Below are positions 25,014 to 34,260 of a stretch of DNA of 64,000 nucleotides, piece by piece. Source of the stretch: RPRB01 sp035519675 (GTDB lineage Bacteria; Myxococcota; Myxococcia; Myxococcales; Myxococcaceae). Both the position numbers and the translations under genes were made by a program. The stretch is taken from NCBI GenBank assembly GCA_035519675.1, contig DATIWB010000013.1, positions 62,001 through 126,000 on the forward strand, read 5' to 3'. How positions within the stretch are numbered: the stretch's first letter is position 1; each line of letters starts with the position of its first letter. The notes under the pieces were generated by a model. That model saw only the letters and a program-made list of their open reading frames with translations, had not been told where the DNA came from and did not search any database.

Positions 25014-26656
25014 CTCTCGCCCTTCCGGAGCCGCTCGACCGCGAGGTCGCAGGCGCGGGCGGTCACCGCCATCTCGGTCAGCGTCGGGTTCTGCCAGCCG
25101 GAGGTCGGCCAGCAGGCGCCGTCCGTCACCAGGAGGTTCGGCACCTCCCAGGTGCGGCAGGACGGGTCCACCACCGAGTCGCGCGGATCGGTTCCCATCC
25201 GGGCGCCGCCCACCTCGTGGACGAACATCCCCGGGGTCGAGAGGGTCCACTCCTTCTGCATCTTCCGGATGTGCCCGGTGACCAGCGGGGTGTGGAAGAG
25301 CTCGGTCACCTCGGCGCAGACGCCGCCACCCGCCTCGACGATCTCCCGCGCCGCCGCCCGGGCCGCCCGCGCCAGGAGGAGATCCTCCTCCTTCCACTCG
25401 CAGACGATGTGCGCCGCCGGGATGCCCCAGGCGTCGCGGAGGTCCGGGTCGATCTCGATCCGGTTGTCCCGGTGGGGCAGCGTCTCCGAGCGGGCGCAGA
25501 GGAACCCGAAGGCGACCTCCTTGTGCTTGCGGAGGAAGTTCGGCACCGGGAGCCGCTGGATTCCACCCCACAGCCCGAAGCCGCGCAGGTACGGCTCCCG
25601 CCGCTCCCCGAGGTTCTGGTACCGGGGGATCATGATGCTGTCGCTTCCGAGCAGCTCGAACGGGCCGCCGGTGTCCGGCACGTCCGGGAGGTAGAAGTAA
25701 ACGTTCCCGGCGCTGTGGTCCATCACGTGCCGGCCGAGGACGCCCGAGGACGCCCCGATGCCCGCCGGGTGCGCGGCGCTCCGGGAGTTCATCAGCAGGC
25801 GCACGCTCTCCAGCGTCGAGGCGCAGAGGAACACCCGCCTCCCGCGGGCCTCCTCGGTCCGGCCGGTCTCCACGTCCACCAGCTCGACGCCGGTCGCCCG
25901 GGTGCCGTCGGGCCCGAGGAGCACCCGGGCCACCACCGCCCCGCTCCGGAGCGTCAGCCGACCGGTCTCCTGTGCTGCCCGGAGCGTGGTCGCCGGGCTG
26001 GAGATACGGGACAGCGCCTCGCCCTTCTCCGGGGGACGCCGGGCGAACAGCCCGCGGGAGATGATGACCCGCCGCTCGGGGAAGACCCGCTCCACCCGCT
26101 CCTTGAAGAGGCGCTCGGCGGGCGTCATCGGCCGCGGCTCGAGGAACTCGCCGTCCGGCAGCTGAGGGAGCCCCTCGCGCGAACCATGCACCCCGAGGAG
26201 CCGCTCCAGCTCCGCGTAGTGCGGCGCCAGGTCGGCGTGGCCGATCGGCCAGTCCGGCCCGAACCCGTCCCGGCTCGCCGCCTTGAAGTCGAAGTCCGAG
26301 AACCGCGGCGTCACCGCGTCCCAGACCAGCGTGCGGCCGCCCACCCGGCGCGAGCGGATCCACCGGAACGGCCGGTCCGGCGGCGTGGAGTACGGATTGT
26401 CGACGTCGTCCACGAAGAAGTCGGGGTTGGTGGCCCACCAGGTGGGGTGGCTCTTCTGGACGTCCTGCCGGTGGGAGACCAGGTGCCGCCAGAGCTGCCT
26501 CCCGGCGTTGCTCGCCCAGGTCCCGTGGTCGCGCCGGTGGGCCACCGGCGTGCCTGCCTCGAGCACCAGCACCCGGAGCCCCGCACCGGTGAGCTTCCAG
26601 GCAGCGGCGCCGCCAGTCGCGCCGGACCCGACCACGATGGCATCCCACTCTTCCAT
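25010..26656 (-). CDS. GMC oxidoreductase of the inositol/aminotransferase operon
   Basis: A 548-residue FAD enzyme. The dinucleotide motif is VVGSGATGGAAAWKL (8-22). The GMC signature region is RRVGGRTLVWDAVTPRFSDFDF, and the C-terminal active-site region has HEVGGARMGTDPRDSVVD and TSGWQNPTLTEMAVT, with the His and Asn positions of the family. It is close to sugar and cyclitol (inosose-forming) GMC dehydrogenases. Without a signal peptide it should be cytoplasmic. It is the last gene of a six-gene minus-strand operon, 9 bases after the aldo/keto reductase. In that setting, oxidation of a cyclitol or sugar hydroxyl to a ketone before transamination is a sensible inference. Confidence 0.87.
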   Translation of the reverse strand: MEEWDAIVVGSGATGGAAAWKLTGAGLRVLVLEAGTPVAHRRDHGTWASNAGRQLWRHLVSHRQDVQKSHPTWWATNPDFFVDDVDNPYSTPPDRPFRWIRSRRVGGRTLVWDAVTPRFSDFDFKAASRDGFGPDWPIGHADLAPHYAELERLLGVHGSREGLPQLPDGEFLEPRPMTPAERLFKERVERVFPERRVIISRGLFARRPPEKGEALSRISSPATTLRAAQETGRLTLRSGAVVARVLLGPDGTRATGVELVDVETGRTEEARGRRVFLCASTLESVRLLMNSRSAAHPAGIGASSGVLGRHVMDHSAGNVYFYLPDVPDTGGPFELLGSDSIMIPRYQNLGERREPYLRGFGLWGGIQRLPVPNFLRKHKEVAFGFLCARSETLPHRDNRIEIDPDLRDAWGIPAAHIVCEWKEEDLLLARAARAAAREIVEAGGGVCAEVTELFHTPLVTGHIRKMQKEWTLSTPGMFVHEVGGARMGTDPRDSVVDPSCRTWEVPNLLVTDGACWPTSGWQNPTLTEMAVTARACDLAVERLRKGES

Positions 26657-26665
26657 GGCTCCCTT

Positions 26666-27580
26666 CTATCCCTCGAGCGCCTGGACCTCGGGCGCGGTCA
26701 GACGCAGCTCGGCGGCGGCGAGGTTCTCCCGCATCTTCGCCGCGGTGCTCGCCGCCACCACCGCCGAGACGGGGAAGGGTTGGGAGAAGAGGTACGCCAG
26801 CGCGACCTGGGCCACGCTCCATCCCCGGGCGTGGGCCATGGCGCGCGCCCGCTCACGCCGGGCCACGTTGGCCGCGCTTGCGTAGTAGCCGCCCGCCTCC
26901 TCCGAGGTGAGGAACCCGGAGCCGAGCGGAGACCAGGCCAGGACGGGAAGCTGGGTCCGGGTGTGGAAGGCGCGCCCCGGCCGGCCCGCTGGCCCGGCGA
27001 TGCTCACCGACCCCGTCCAGGGCGGGCGGACCCAGTCCACCAGCGAGAAGTGAGGGCTGCTGGCGGCGATCGGGGGGAGGCCCTCTTGCTGCGCCGCGGC
27101 CTGGATGCCCTCGATGCGGTCCACGCTCCAGTTCGACACGCCCCAGGCCCGGATCTTCCCCTCCCGGTAGGCGGCCCCGAGCATCCGGACGATGGGCTCG
27201 AGCGGCGCACCCGGAGCATCGCGGTGGAGCAGGTAGAGATCGACCTGCTCGATGCCCAGCCGGCGGAGGCTGGCATGGAGGTCCGCGGAGAGCGCCCCGG
27301 GCGTCAGCCGGTTGGGACGCAGGCCCAGGTAGGGATGCCCGCCCTTGCCGATGAGGAGCAGCCGGTTCCGGACGCCGCGGGACGCCATCCACCGGCCAAA
27401 GAGCCGCTCGGTCCCGCCGAGCTGGTAGGAGGCCGCGAGGTCGAAGGCGGTGCAGCCAGCCTCCACCAGGGAATCCAGGGTCCGCATCTCCCGATCCTGC
27501 CAAGAGCGCCGGGCGAGGGGGTCGGGGAGCACGAAGCCGAGGCGCGCCGCTCCGACGACGACCCGGGGAATCACCGGCAT
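26666..27580 (-). CDS. Aldo/keto reductase
   Basis: A 304-residue TIM-barrel reductase. Catalytic tetrad segments are visible: FDLAASYQLGGTE (Asp and Tyr), LLLIGKGG (Lys) and YLLHRD (His). The cofactor-side motifs are GVSNWSVDRIE and VLAWSPLGSGFL. The ATG at 27580 begins 10 bases after the stop of the flippase-like gene; an open upstream stretch lacks a better start. It would reduce or oxidise a carbonyl/hydroxyl with NADP(H). In this operon it may work with the GMC enzyme on a cyclitol intermediate. Confidence 0.87.
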   Translation of the reverse strand: MPVIPRVVVGAARLGFVLPDPLARRSWQDREMRTLDSLVEAGCTAFDLAASYQLGGTERLFGRWMASRGVRNRLLLIGKGGHPYLGLRPNRLTPGALSADLHASLRRLGIEQVDLYLLHRDAPGAPLEPIVRMLGAAYREGKIRAWGVSNWSVDRIEGIQAAAQQEGLPPIAASSPHFSLVDWVRPPWTGSVSIAGPAGRPGRAFHTRTQLPVLAWSPLGSGFLTSEEAGGYYASAANVARRERARAMAHARGWSVAQVALAYLFSQPFPVSAVVAASTAAKMRENLAAAELRLTAPEVQALEG

Positions 27581-27590
27581 CCCGCCGACG

Positions 27591-28577
27591 TCACCGCGCG
27601 GCCTCCGCGCGAGCGGACGACGCTCCCTGCTTCCCGGAGAGCGCCACTGCCAGCCCGGCACCCAGCAGCCCCAGGAGGATCTGCGCCGCGTGGATGAGCA
27701 GGGCGAGCGTCGCGGCGGTCGCCGCGGTCACCCCCAGCGCGCCAGCACCCAGCACCAGCGTCGCCTCCGTCGCCCCGAGCTGTCCGGGGATGAGGTCGCC
27801 CACGGCGCTGCCGAGGATGAGCGCGCCGCGGGCGACCAGCACTCGCCCGAGCCCCGTCTGCTGGCCGATGGCGGCCAGGGCGACGCCGCACTGGACGACC
27901 TGCGCCACCCGCCCTGCGGACTCCCAGGCCAGCGAGCGCGCCAGGCCTCCGGGGGAGGCGCCCGCGGCCGCATCGAAGGCCAGCCCGAAGCTCTCGAGCC
28001 GCTTGATGGAGCCCCCCAGCAGGCGGCCCAGCCTCGCCCGCTCGCGAACCACGAGGACGAGGGTCCCGAGCACTCCGGCGACCAGCCCGTTGGCGAGCAC
28101 CAGGCCCGCCGTCGCACCCGGGCCGAGCAGCGCGACGCTCGCCACCAGCACCGGCACGGTGATGACCGCGGTGGAGAGCAGAACCACACCCTGCATCTGA
28201 ACCGCCGCCACCGCGGCCCTCGCCCCGCCGGCGCTCCGGCTGAGCAGCACGGCGCGCGCGGCCTCTCCCATGCCCCGCCCCATCGGCAGCACCAGGCCCA
28301 GGGCGTAGCCCAGGGCGCCGGCCCGGATCCACAGGCGCACGCAGACGCGCGGACCGGCGCCCCCGTACAGCGCCCGGAGGGCGAGGGTGCTGCAGCCGAC
28401 CATCACCGCCTCGAGTAGCGCCAGCAGCGGCAGCGCGTGAACGCTGGCCCCCAGCGAGGCGAGCACTGCCCGGGCACCCGCGGCCCACACCGAGACCACC
28501 AGCACGCCGGTGCCGATGACCGCGCAGGCGAGACGGACCAGCGGTCGCCCGAGCAGCCCCGGTCCTTCCTCGCTCAC
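27591..28577 (-). CDS. Lysylphosphatidylglycerol synthase TM region/flippase-like membrane protein
   Basis: A 328-residue membrane protein with about eight hydrophobic helices and the family's conserved loop pattern (LGYALGLVLPMGRGMGEAARAVLLSR; GDLIPGQLGATEATLVLGA). This UPF0104/AglD-like class is found beside lipid-linked sugar pathways and is suspected to flip or transfer lipid-linked products; no enzyme motif is present. The GTG start overlaps the aminotransferase stop (GTGA). Its presence in the operon suggests that the final product is lipid-bound or exported. Confidence 0.8.
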   Translation of the reverse strand: MSEEGPGLLGRPLVRLACAVIGTGVLVVSVWAAGARAVLASLGASVHALPLLALLEAVMVGCSTLALRALYGGAGPRVCVRLWIRAGALGYALGLVLPMGRGMGEAARAVLLSRSAGGARAAVAAVQMQGVVLLSTAVITVPVLVASVALLGPGATAGLVLANGLVAGVLGTLVLVVRERARLGRLLGGSIKRLESFGLAFDAAAGASPGGLARSLAWESAGRVAQVVQCGVALAAIGQQTGLGRVLVARGALILGSAVGDLIPGQLGATEATLVLGAGALGVTAATAATLALLIHAAQILLGLLGAGLAVALSGKQGASSARAEAAR

Positions 28578-29830
28578 CGGCCGAGCACCTCGGGGAGCCG
28601 CGTCCACACCCTGGCAAAGGCCTCGGCGTAGGCCTCCACCAGCGGACGCGGCTGGGGGGCGATCGGGTAGGTCTGCGAGAACAGGCAGAGCGACCGGTCG
28701 AGGATGTCCCGCGTCACAGGGTAGCGGCCCTCCACCCCCATCCGTTGAAAGAGCGTCTGCCCGGGCACCGGCCGGCTCTGCCACAGCACCACCTCGCAGC
28801 CCTCGGCGCGGAGGGCACGCAGCATGGCGTCCCGCACCGCCACCGGTGGAGCGTCGACTCCGAGCTCGGTGGCGTCCAGCTGCACCCGGTACTTGTGGAA
28901 CGCGGGAACCCGGTCCGGGGGGACCTCGGGCGGCGTGACCCCGGGGAGCTCGCGCAGCCGCCGCGTCAGCAGCTCGGCGCTGGCCAGCGCGCTGGCGTTC
29001 CAGTGCTCCAGCCGCCGGAGCTGGACACGGGCCACCGCGGCGGACAGCTCGGTGGTCCGGTAGTTCCAGCCGACCGCTGCGGAGTCGTAGGCCCGGTTGC
29101 CGTCGAGCGCGTGGGCGAGATCATAGCTGGTCTCGTCCTCGGGACGGCTGTCCTCGCCGAACATGCGAGCGGCGTGGGCCCGCCGGTACAGCGCCTCGTC
29201 GTCGGTGACCAGGAGCCCACCCTCGCCACAGGCCATGCTCTTCGAGGACTGGAGGCTGTAGATGCCCGCGAGGCCCAGCGTCCCGGCCATCCGGCCGCGG
29301 TAGCGCGCGCCGATCGCCTGCGCCGAGTCCTCGACCAGGAGCAGTCCCCGGCGGGACGCGATCTGCGCGATGGGCTCCAGCTCGCACGGCACCCCGTGGA
29401 GGTGGACCGGGACGATCGCCCGGGTGCGGGGAGTGATCGCGGCCTCCACCCGGGCCGGGTCCAGGCCATAGGTCCGCGGCTCGACGTCGACGAACACCGG
29501 CACCGCCCGCTGGTGCAGCACCGCCATGGCAGTGGCCACGAAGGTGAAGGCGGGGACGATGACCTCGTCGCCGGCCTGGACCCCGGCGCCGATCAGCGCC
29601 AGGTGGAGCGCCGCGGTGCCGCTGTTGGTCGCCAGGCAGCACCGCGCGCCGACGAAGGCGGCGAACTCGCGCTCCAGGCCGCGCACCTCGGGGGCCAGCT
29701 GACCAGAGAGGACGCCGCGGTCCAGCACCCCGAGCACCGCCCGGCGCTCGTCCTCGCCCAGGACCGGCCAGCGGACGTGCGCCCCCGCCGGGACGGCCGG
29801 GGTGCCCCCGTGGATGGCCAGGGGGTGCAC
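28574..29830 (-). CDS. DegT/DnrJ/EryC1/StrS-family PLP aminotransferase
   Basis: A 418-residue PLP enzyme. It has the family start (PVLGEDERRAVLGVLDRGVLSG), the phosphate-binding segment ATNSGTAALHLAL, VEDSAQAIGARYRG (PLP-ring aspartate), and the Schiff-base lysine in QSSKSMACGEGG. Such enzymes transfer an amino group from glutamate or glutamine to keto sugars or, in the StsC branch, to keto-inositols. Only one base separates it from the inositol-3-phosphate synthase stop, and it overlaps the next gene. The context therefore favours an inosose or keto-sugar substrate. Sugar versus cyclitol cannot be decided from motifs. Confidence 0.9.
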   Translation of the reverse strand: MHPLAIHGGTPAVPAGAHVRWPVLGEDERRAVLGVLDRGVLSGQLAPEVRGLEREFAAFVGARCCLATNSGTAALHLALIGAGVQAGDEVIVPAFTFVATAMAVLHQRAVPVFVDVEPRTYGLDPARVEAAITPRTRAIVPVHLHGVPCELEPIAQIASRRGLLLVEDSAQAIGARYRGRMAGTLGLAGIYSLQSSKSMACGEGGLLVTDDEALYRRAHAARMFGEDSRPEDETSYDLAHALDGNRAYDSAAVGWNYRTTELSAAVARVQLRRLEHWNASALASAELLTRRLRELPGVTPPEVPPDRVPAFHKYRVQLDATELGVDAPPVAVRDAMLRALRAEGCEVVLWQSRPVPGQTLFQRMGVEGRYPVTRDILDRSLCLFSQTYPIAPQPRPLVEAYAEAFARVWTRLPEVLGR

Positions 29831-29831
29831 G

Positions 29832-31034
29832 CTAGACCGCGGCGCGAACGCGGCGGGCGACCTTCTCCACCCACTCCTGGAGCAGGGCGTTCTGCTTGAA
29901 CAGGTCGTTCACCGCGCGCTCGCCGTCGCGGTGGTAGGGCGCCTTGAAGAAGAGCGAGAACTGACGCTGGATGCCCCGCTCTCCGCAGCGCTGGGCCACG
30001 TCCATCAGGCGGACCAGATCCACCACCAGTGGCGCGGCGAGGATCGAGTCCTTGCAGAGGAAGTTGATCTTGATCTGCATCCGCTCGCCGAGGAACCCCA
30101 GGACGTCGATGTTGTCCCAGGCCTCCTTCTCGTCCCCGCGGGGGCGGTAGTAGTTGATGTGCACCTGGTGGTCGGCCACCTCGTAGCCGAGGATCTCGTC
30201 CAGCACCGAGAGCTTGCTCGCGACCTTGGTCTTGTTGCTCTCCGGATCGTCGAGCACCCGGCCGTCGTTGTTCCCCAGGATGTTGGTGGAGAACCAGCCC
30301 TGAACATGGAGCTGCCGCACCGCGAACGCCGGGGCAAGCGCGGTCTTGAGCAGCGTCTGACCGGTCTTCCCGTCCTCACCGGCGATGGGGATGCCCGCGG
30401 TCTCGGCCAGCGACTCCAGCGCCGGCACCTTGGTCAGGCTGGGGGTGAAGTTGACGTGCCCCGCTCCGAGCTTGCAGGCCAGGTACAGGTACTTCATCGC
30501 CGGGCTGATCCGCTCGTCGTTGCGCGACAGGCCCGCCTCGAAGGCGGCCACCGTGCGATGCACGTCCGAGACCTCGGCGTGCCGCTCGGTCGAGCCGAGG
30601 TTGACGATGATCAGCCGGTCGAGCTTGTTGAGCGCCTTGAAGTCCTTCACGTTGCGGGTGAGGAGCTCCAGCTCCTCGCGGTGGCTCTTGGCGGTGACGA
30701 CGTGGTCCGCGTCCGCGGTGCCGAGGAACTTCGGGGAGACCACCCCGGGCCACGGCTTGATGGCCCGGAGCTCCGGCTCGACCTTGCGGAGCAGGTGCTC
30801 GGGGACGATGCACTCCCGGAGGGCCGCCTCGAAGATGTTGGCGTCCCGGATGTCCCAGCCGCCGAACACCAGGCTGTCCAGGGGGGCGCAGCCCAGGGTC
30901 TGCGGCAAGCCTCCGGTCTCGGTGACCATCCCGATGCGCGGAGCCAGCCCTCGCTTCATCAGGGCGACGCCCGCGATCACCGTGCTGGCCACGGCACCAC
31001 CCGCGCCGACGAAGCAGACTCCCAACCGGCTCAT
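29832..31034 (-). CDS. ino1: Inositol-3-phosphate synthase
   Basis: A 400-residue NAD-dependent isomerase/cyclase making inositol 3-phosphate from glucose 6-phosphate. It has the NAD-binding start GVCFVGAGGAVASTVIAG, NFTPSL, and the strongly conserved block GEDGKTGQTLLKT followed by GWFSTNILGNNDG and an SNKTKVASK segment carrying catalytic lysines. The length fits the short bacterial/archaeal class. The ATG overlaps the GH3 stop (ATGA at 31031-31034). In the operon it is positioned to supply the cyclitol substrate for the oxidoreductases and the aminotransferase. Confidence 0.92.
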   Translation of the reverse strand: MSRLGVCFVGAGGAVASTVIAGVALMKRGLAPRIGMVTETGGLPQTLGCAPLDSLVFGGWDIRDANIFEAALRECIVPEHLLRKVEPELRAIKPWPGVVSPKFLGTADADHVVTAKSHREELELLTRNVKDFKALNKLDRLIIVNLGSTERHAEVSDVHRTVAAFEAGLSRNDERISPAMKYLYLACKLGAGHVNFTPSLTKVPALESLAETAGIPIAGEDGKTGQTLLKTALAPAFAVRQLHVQGWFSTNILGNNDGRVLDDPESNKTKVASKLSVLDEILGYEVADHQVHINYYRPRGDEKEAWDNIDVLGFLGERMQIKINFLCKDSILAAPLVVDLVRLMDVAQRCGERGIQRQFSLFFKAPYHRDGERAVNDLFKQNALLQEWVEKVARRVRAAV

Positions 31035-32611
31035 GCACGCTCCCAGGGCAACTCGATCAATGTCGCATATTTTGCGAGGATGTCCCGCTTAGAATTTTCC
31101 ACGACCCTCGGGAACTTCTGCTGCGGGCTCCTGCGGCCAATGTCTTCCATGAACCGCCGGGCGCCGCCGGGCGGCAGGGCGAACAGGGCGGGAGGCAGGA
31201 TGGCCACGTCCGCGGTGCGGTGCTCGCGGTAGACGCGGTTCTGGGCGCAGAGGCTCTCGTCGAAGGCGCGCGCGAAGTGGCGCGGGTCGGCCGGCGGCTG
31301 GTCGAACTCGACGAAGATCTGGTAGCGGCCCTTCCCCGTCCCCCCCACCCCGACCTCGGCCCCGGCCGAGAACTCGACCACCGAGCACGAGGCGGCACGG
31401 ACCGCGGCCTCCATCGCGCGCTCGATCTCCACGAAGGAGGTCAGCTCCTGGGTGAGGGAGAGGACGCCGGAGGTCCGTCCCACGAATTCCATCCGGTGCG
31501 GGAAGACGCTCTGGAACTGCACCAGGTCGCCGATCAGGTAGCCGAAGAGACCCGAGGAGGTGCTCACCGCGATCGAGTAGTCGGCGCCGGGCTCCACCTC
31601 CCACAGCGGAATCCGGCGGGCGTCCGGCCGCCCGTGCTCGGCCGCAGGGACGAACTCGAAGAACACCCCCCGGTCCGGGATCATCAGCATCCCCGGCTCG
31701 CCGACGCGGTCCGTCACGGCGAAGATGCCGCCCTCGGTGGCGTTGTAGTTGTCCATCAGGACCATCGGCCGCCCGACCCGCTTCTCGATGACAGGCCGGT
31801 AGGGCTCGGCGTTGATCCCGCCGCCGAAGAGCACCTGGAGGTTGGGCCACAGCTCGGACACCGTGCTCACCGGCCGCCCCCGCGCGGCGGCTGCGCGGAG
31901 CACCTTGTCGAAGAACACCGAGAACCAGCAGGTGGTGCCGGACAGGGCGCGGACGTCATGGTCGAGGTAGGCCGCAGCCATTTTGTCCAGCTTTTCATCG
32001 TAGTCTGGAATATCGCGGAGTTCTGGTGTCGGGAGAACCCCCTCCCGGAGCGGCCAAGGGACGTTGCGTTGCATCAACCCGGGATTGTTGGTGTTGCTCA
32101 CCGGCCCGTCCGGCCTGAGCGTCGAGGGCGGGAAGAGCCCCAGGGTATAACCGCCGAGGAACCTCGCGTGCCCGACGTGGGCCACGTACCGGGCGACCAC
32201 GTCGAAGGCCGCCTTCTGCTGCCACCGGATCTGCTGCTCGGAGATGGGCAGGAACTTGTGCTGGGAGAGCGTCTGCGAGCTCCCGGAGGATTGACCGTAG
32301 TAGCGGATCAGCCCCGGCCAGAGCACGTCGCGGGCGCCCTGGCGCATCCGCTGGAGGAACGGCTCGAAGTCGGCGTAGGTCCGCAGCGGTACCCTCTCCC
32401 GGAGGTCGGCATGCGTCGACACCGCGGACAGGCCGTGCGCGCGGCCGAATTCCGTCCGGGCGGCCGCCCGACAGTTCTGCCTCAGTGCTCCGAGCTGGAC
32501 CTCTCGTAGACGGTTGCGGTCACCGGCAAGCCGGTCCCAGGCCATGACCCGCGCGGTCGCCGCCGTCCAGGCCAGCGGGCCGATGACCCCTCCGCCGCGA
32601 CGAACTTTCAT
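31031..32611 (-). CDS. GH3-family acyl acid-amido synthetase
   Basis: A 526-residue adenylating enzyme of the GH3 (auxin-responsive promoter) family. Segments matching its three ATP/AMP motifs are GQSSGSSQTLSQHKFLP, VLMDNYNATEGGIF and FGYLIGDLVQF. Plant GH3 enzymes form amides between acyl acids and amino acids; bacterial members are little studied. It is the first gene of the operon with inositol synthase and aminotransferase, so the amine acceptor may be an aminocyclitol. ATG at 32611 was chosen; the frame is open to 32686. Two stretches (about 31050-31100 and 31980-32030) are markedly AT-richer than the surroundings and use rare codons, hinting at recent acquisition. Confidence 0.85.
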   Translation of the reverse strand: MKVRRGGGVIGPLAWTAATARVMAWDRLAGDRNRLREVQLGALRQNCRAAARTEFGRAHGLSAVSTHADLRERVPLRTYADFEPFLQRMRQGARDVLWPGLIRYYGQSSGSSQTLSQHKFLPISEQQIRWQQKAAFDVVARYVAHVGHARFLGGYTLGLFPPSTLRPDGPVSNTNNPGLMQRNVPWPLREGVLPTPELRDIPDYDEKLDKMAAAYLDHDVRALSGTTCWFSVFFDKVLRAAAARGRPVSTVSELWPNLQVLFGGGINAEPYRPVIEKRVGRPMVLMDNYNATEGGIFAVTDRVGEPGMLMIPDRGVFFEFVPAAEHGRPDARRIPLWEVEPGADYSIAVSTSSGLFGYLIGDLVQFQSVFPHRMEFVGRTSGVLSLTQELTSFVEIERAMEAAVRAASCSVVEFSAGAEVGVGGTGKGRYQIFVEFDQPPADPRHFARAFDESLCAQNRVYREHRTADVAILPPALFALPPGGARRFMEDIGRRSPQQKFPRVVENSKRDILAKYATLIELPWERA

Positions 32612-32742
32612 GAATCGACGGGGCGCTCCGTAACACCCCGAGACTGCTCTGGCAACGGGCAAGCGGGCCGGCCCCGGTACTCCCAAGGGCCAAGGATGAG
32701 CGTGTTAAGAGATTCACGCCACCCCTTTCGGTGGCCCCCTCG

Positions 32743-34260
32743 ATGGCGTCGACCGAACCACCCCTGACAGAGGCGGCTCCCCCCACGCCCCCCGAGCCGC
32801 TCGCCACCAAGGTGGCGCGGGCACGCGACGCCCAGGAGGCCTGGGGCCACACGCCGTTCGAGGAGCGGGTGGCCTGTCTGCTCCGCGCGGCGAAGGACAT
32901 GCTCGTCCGGCGCCAGGAGGCGATGGCGCTGGTCGAGCAGGAGATCGGCAAGGTCCACGCCGAGGCGCTCTTCACCGAGGCGCTCGGTCCGCTGGACGCG
33001 GTGAAGGGCTGGGCGAGCGTGCTGGGGCCGGCGCTGAACCGGCGCAAGGTGCCGCTCAACCCCCTGGGGTTCCCGGGCAAGCGCGCCTTCGTCGACGCCG
33101 TGCCCCGGGGAGTGATCGCCATCATCGCCCCCTGGAACTTCCCGGTGGCGGGGCTCTACCGCTCGGTCTTCCCGGCGCTGATGGCGGGCAACGCCATCGT
33201 GCTCAAGCCGAGCGAGTATTCGCCGCGCTCCAGCGGCTGGTTCGCCGAGCGGCTCGCCGCGCACCTCCCGGCCGGGGTGGTGCAGGTGGCGTCCGGGGAC
33301 GGCACCGTGGGCGCCGCGCTGCTCGACGCCCGCCCCGACGCCTGTGTCTTCACCGGGTCGACCACCACCGGGCGGTGGGTGGCAATCCGGTGCGCCGAGC
33401 TGGGCATCCCCTGCAGCGCCGAGATGGGGGGCAAGGACCCGGCCATCGTCCTGGCCGACTGCGACCTCGGGCGCACCGTGGCAGGCATCACCCACTGGGC
33501 GCTGTGCAACGCCGGTCAGGCGTGCGGGGCGATCGAGATCGTCTACGCCGAGCGCGGCATCGCCGACGCGCTGGTGGAGCGGCTGCGCGAGGTGTGGACG
33601 GAGCTGAACGTCGGGCCGTTGGCCAACGCCCGGCAGTTCGAGGTGGTGAGGCAGCACGTCGAGGACGCGAAGGCGCGCGGAGCGACCGTGGTGTGCGGCG
33701 GCGCTCCGCTCGGCGAGGGACTGTGGTTCCTGCCCACGGTGCTCGACCACTGCACCGAGGCGATGTCGGTGGTGCGCGACGAGACATTCGGCCCGGTGCT
33801 GGCGGTCGTCCGGGTGGACGGTCCGGCCGAGGCCATCCGCGCGGCGAACCAGCTGCGCTACGGGCTCGGCGCGTCCATCTGGACCGGGGACCTGGCCCGC
33901 GGCCAGCGCCTGGCCGAGCGCCTCGACTACGGCGTGGTCAGCGTCAACAACCACTCCTTCACCGGAGCGGTGCCGAGCCTCCCCTGGTCCGGGAGGCGGG
34001 CCACCGGGTTCGGCGTGGCCAACAGCGCCCTGGCGCTGGCCACCTTCGTCCGGCCGCGCACCCTGGTGGTCGACCGCCGACGGGATCCGGAACTCTACTG
34101 GATGCCCTACGACGAGACCCTGGTCGAGCTCGGGGACGTCCTGGCGGATCTCCAGACCGGCCGGCTCGACCGCGCCTGGAAGCTGCCGGGCCTCATGCGG
34201 CGCCGGATGCGGAGGCTGCGAGACTTCTTCCGCAGGCGCCGCTCACCCGACCTGGGGTGA
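32743..34260 (+). CDS. Aldehyde dehydrogenase
   Basis: A 505-residue NAD(P)-dependent aldehyde dehydrogenase. It has IAPWNFPVAGLYRSVFPAL and VLKPSEYSP (cofactor binding), FTGSTTTGRWVA, the general-base glutamate in EMGGKDP (Glu227) and the nucleophile in GQACGAIEI (Cys261). The C-terminus ends in a strongly basic tail (RRRMRRLRDFFRRRR) that could sit at a membrane. It is divergent from the GH3 operon and converges on an alcohol oxidase-like GMC gene, overlapping it by 18 bases. Together they could take a fatty alcohol to the acid. A GTG at 32731 is an alternative start. Confidence 0.9.
   Translation: MASTEPPLTEAAPPTPPEPLATKVARARDAQEAWGHTPFEERVACLLRAAKDMLVRRQEAMALVEQEIGKVHAEALFTEALGPLDAVKGWASVLGPALNRRKVPLNPLGFPGKRAFVDAVPRGVIAIIAPWNFPVAGLYRSVFPALMAGNAIVLKPSEYSPRSSGWFAERLAAHLPAGVVQVASGDGTVGAALLDARPDACVFTGSTTTGRWVAIRCAELGIPCSAEMGGKDPAIVLADCDLGRTVAGITHWALCNAGQACGAIEIVYAERGIADALVERLREVWTELNVGPLANARQFEVVRQHVEDAKARGATVVCGGAPLGEGLWFLPTVLDHCTEAMSVVRDETFGPVLAVVRVDGPAEAIRAANQLRYGLGASIWTGDLARGQRLAERLDYGVVSVNNHSFTGAVPSLPWSGRRATGFGVANSALALATFVRPRTLVVDRRRDPELYWMPYDETLVELGDVLADLQTGRLDRAWKLPGLMRRRMRRLRDFFRRRRSPDLG

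Noticed and set aside
32650..32665. TGGCAAC-N-AAGC sequence upstream of the aldehyde dehydrogenase
   Set aside because: The spacing fits a -24/-12 promoter, but the -12 half reads AAGC, and such matches are frequent by chance in GC-rich DNA.
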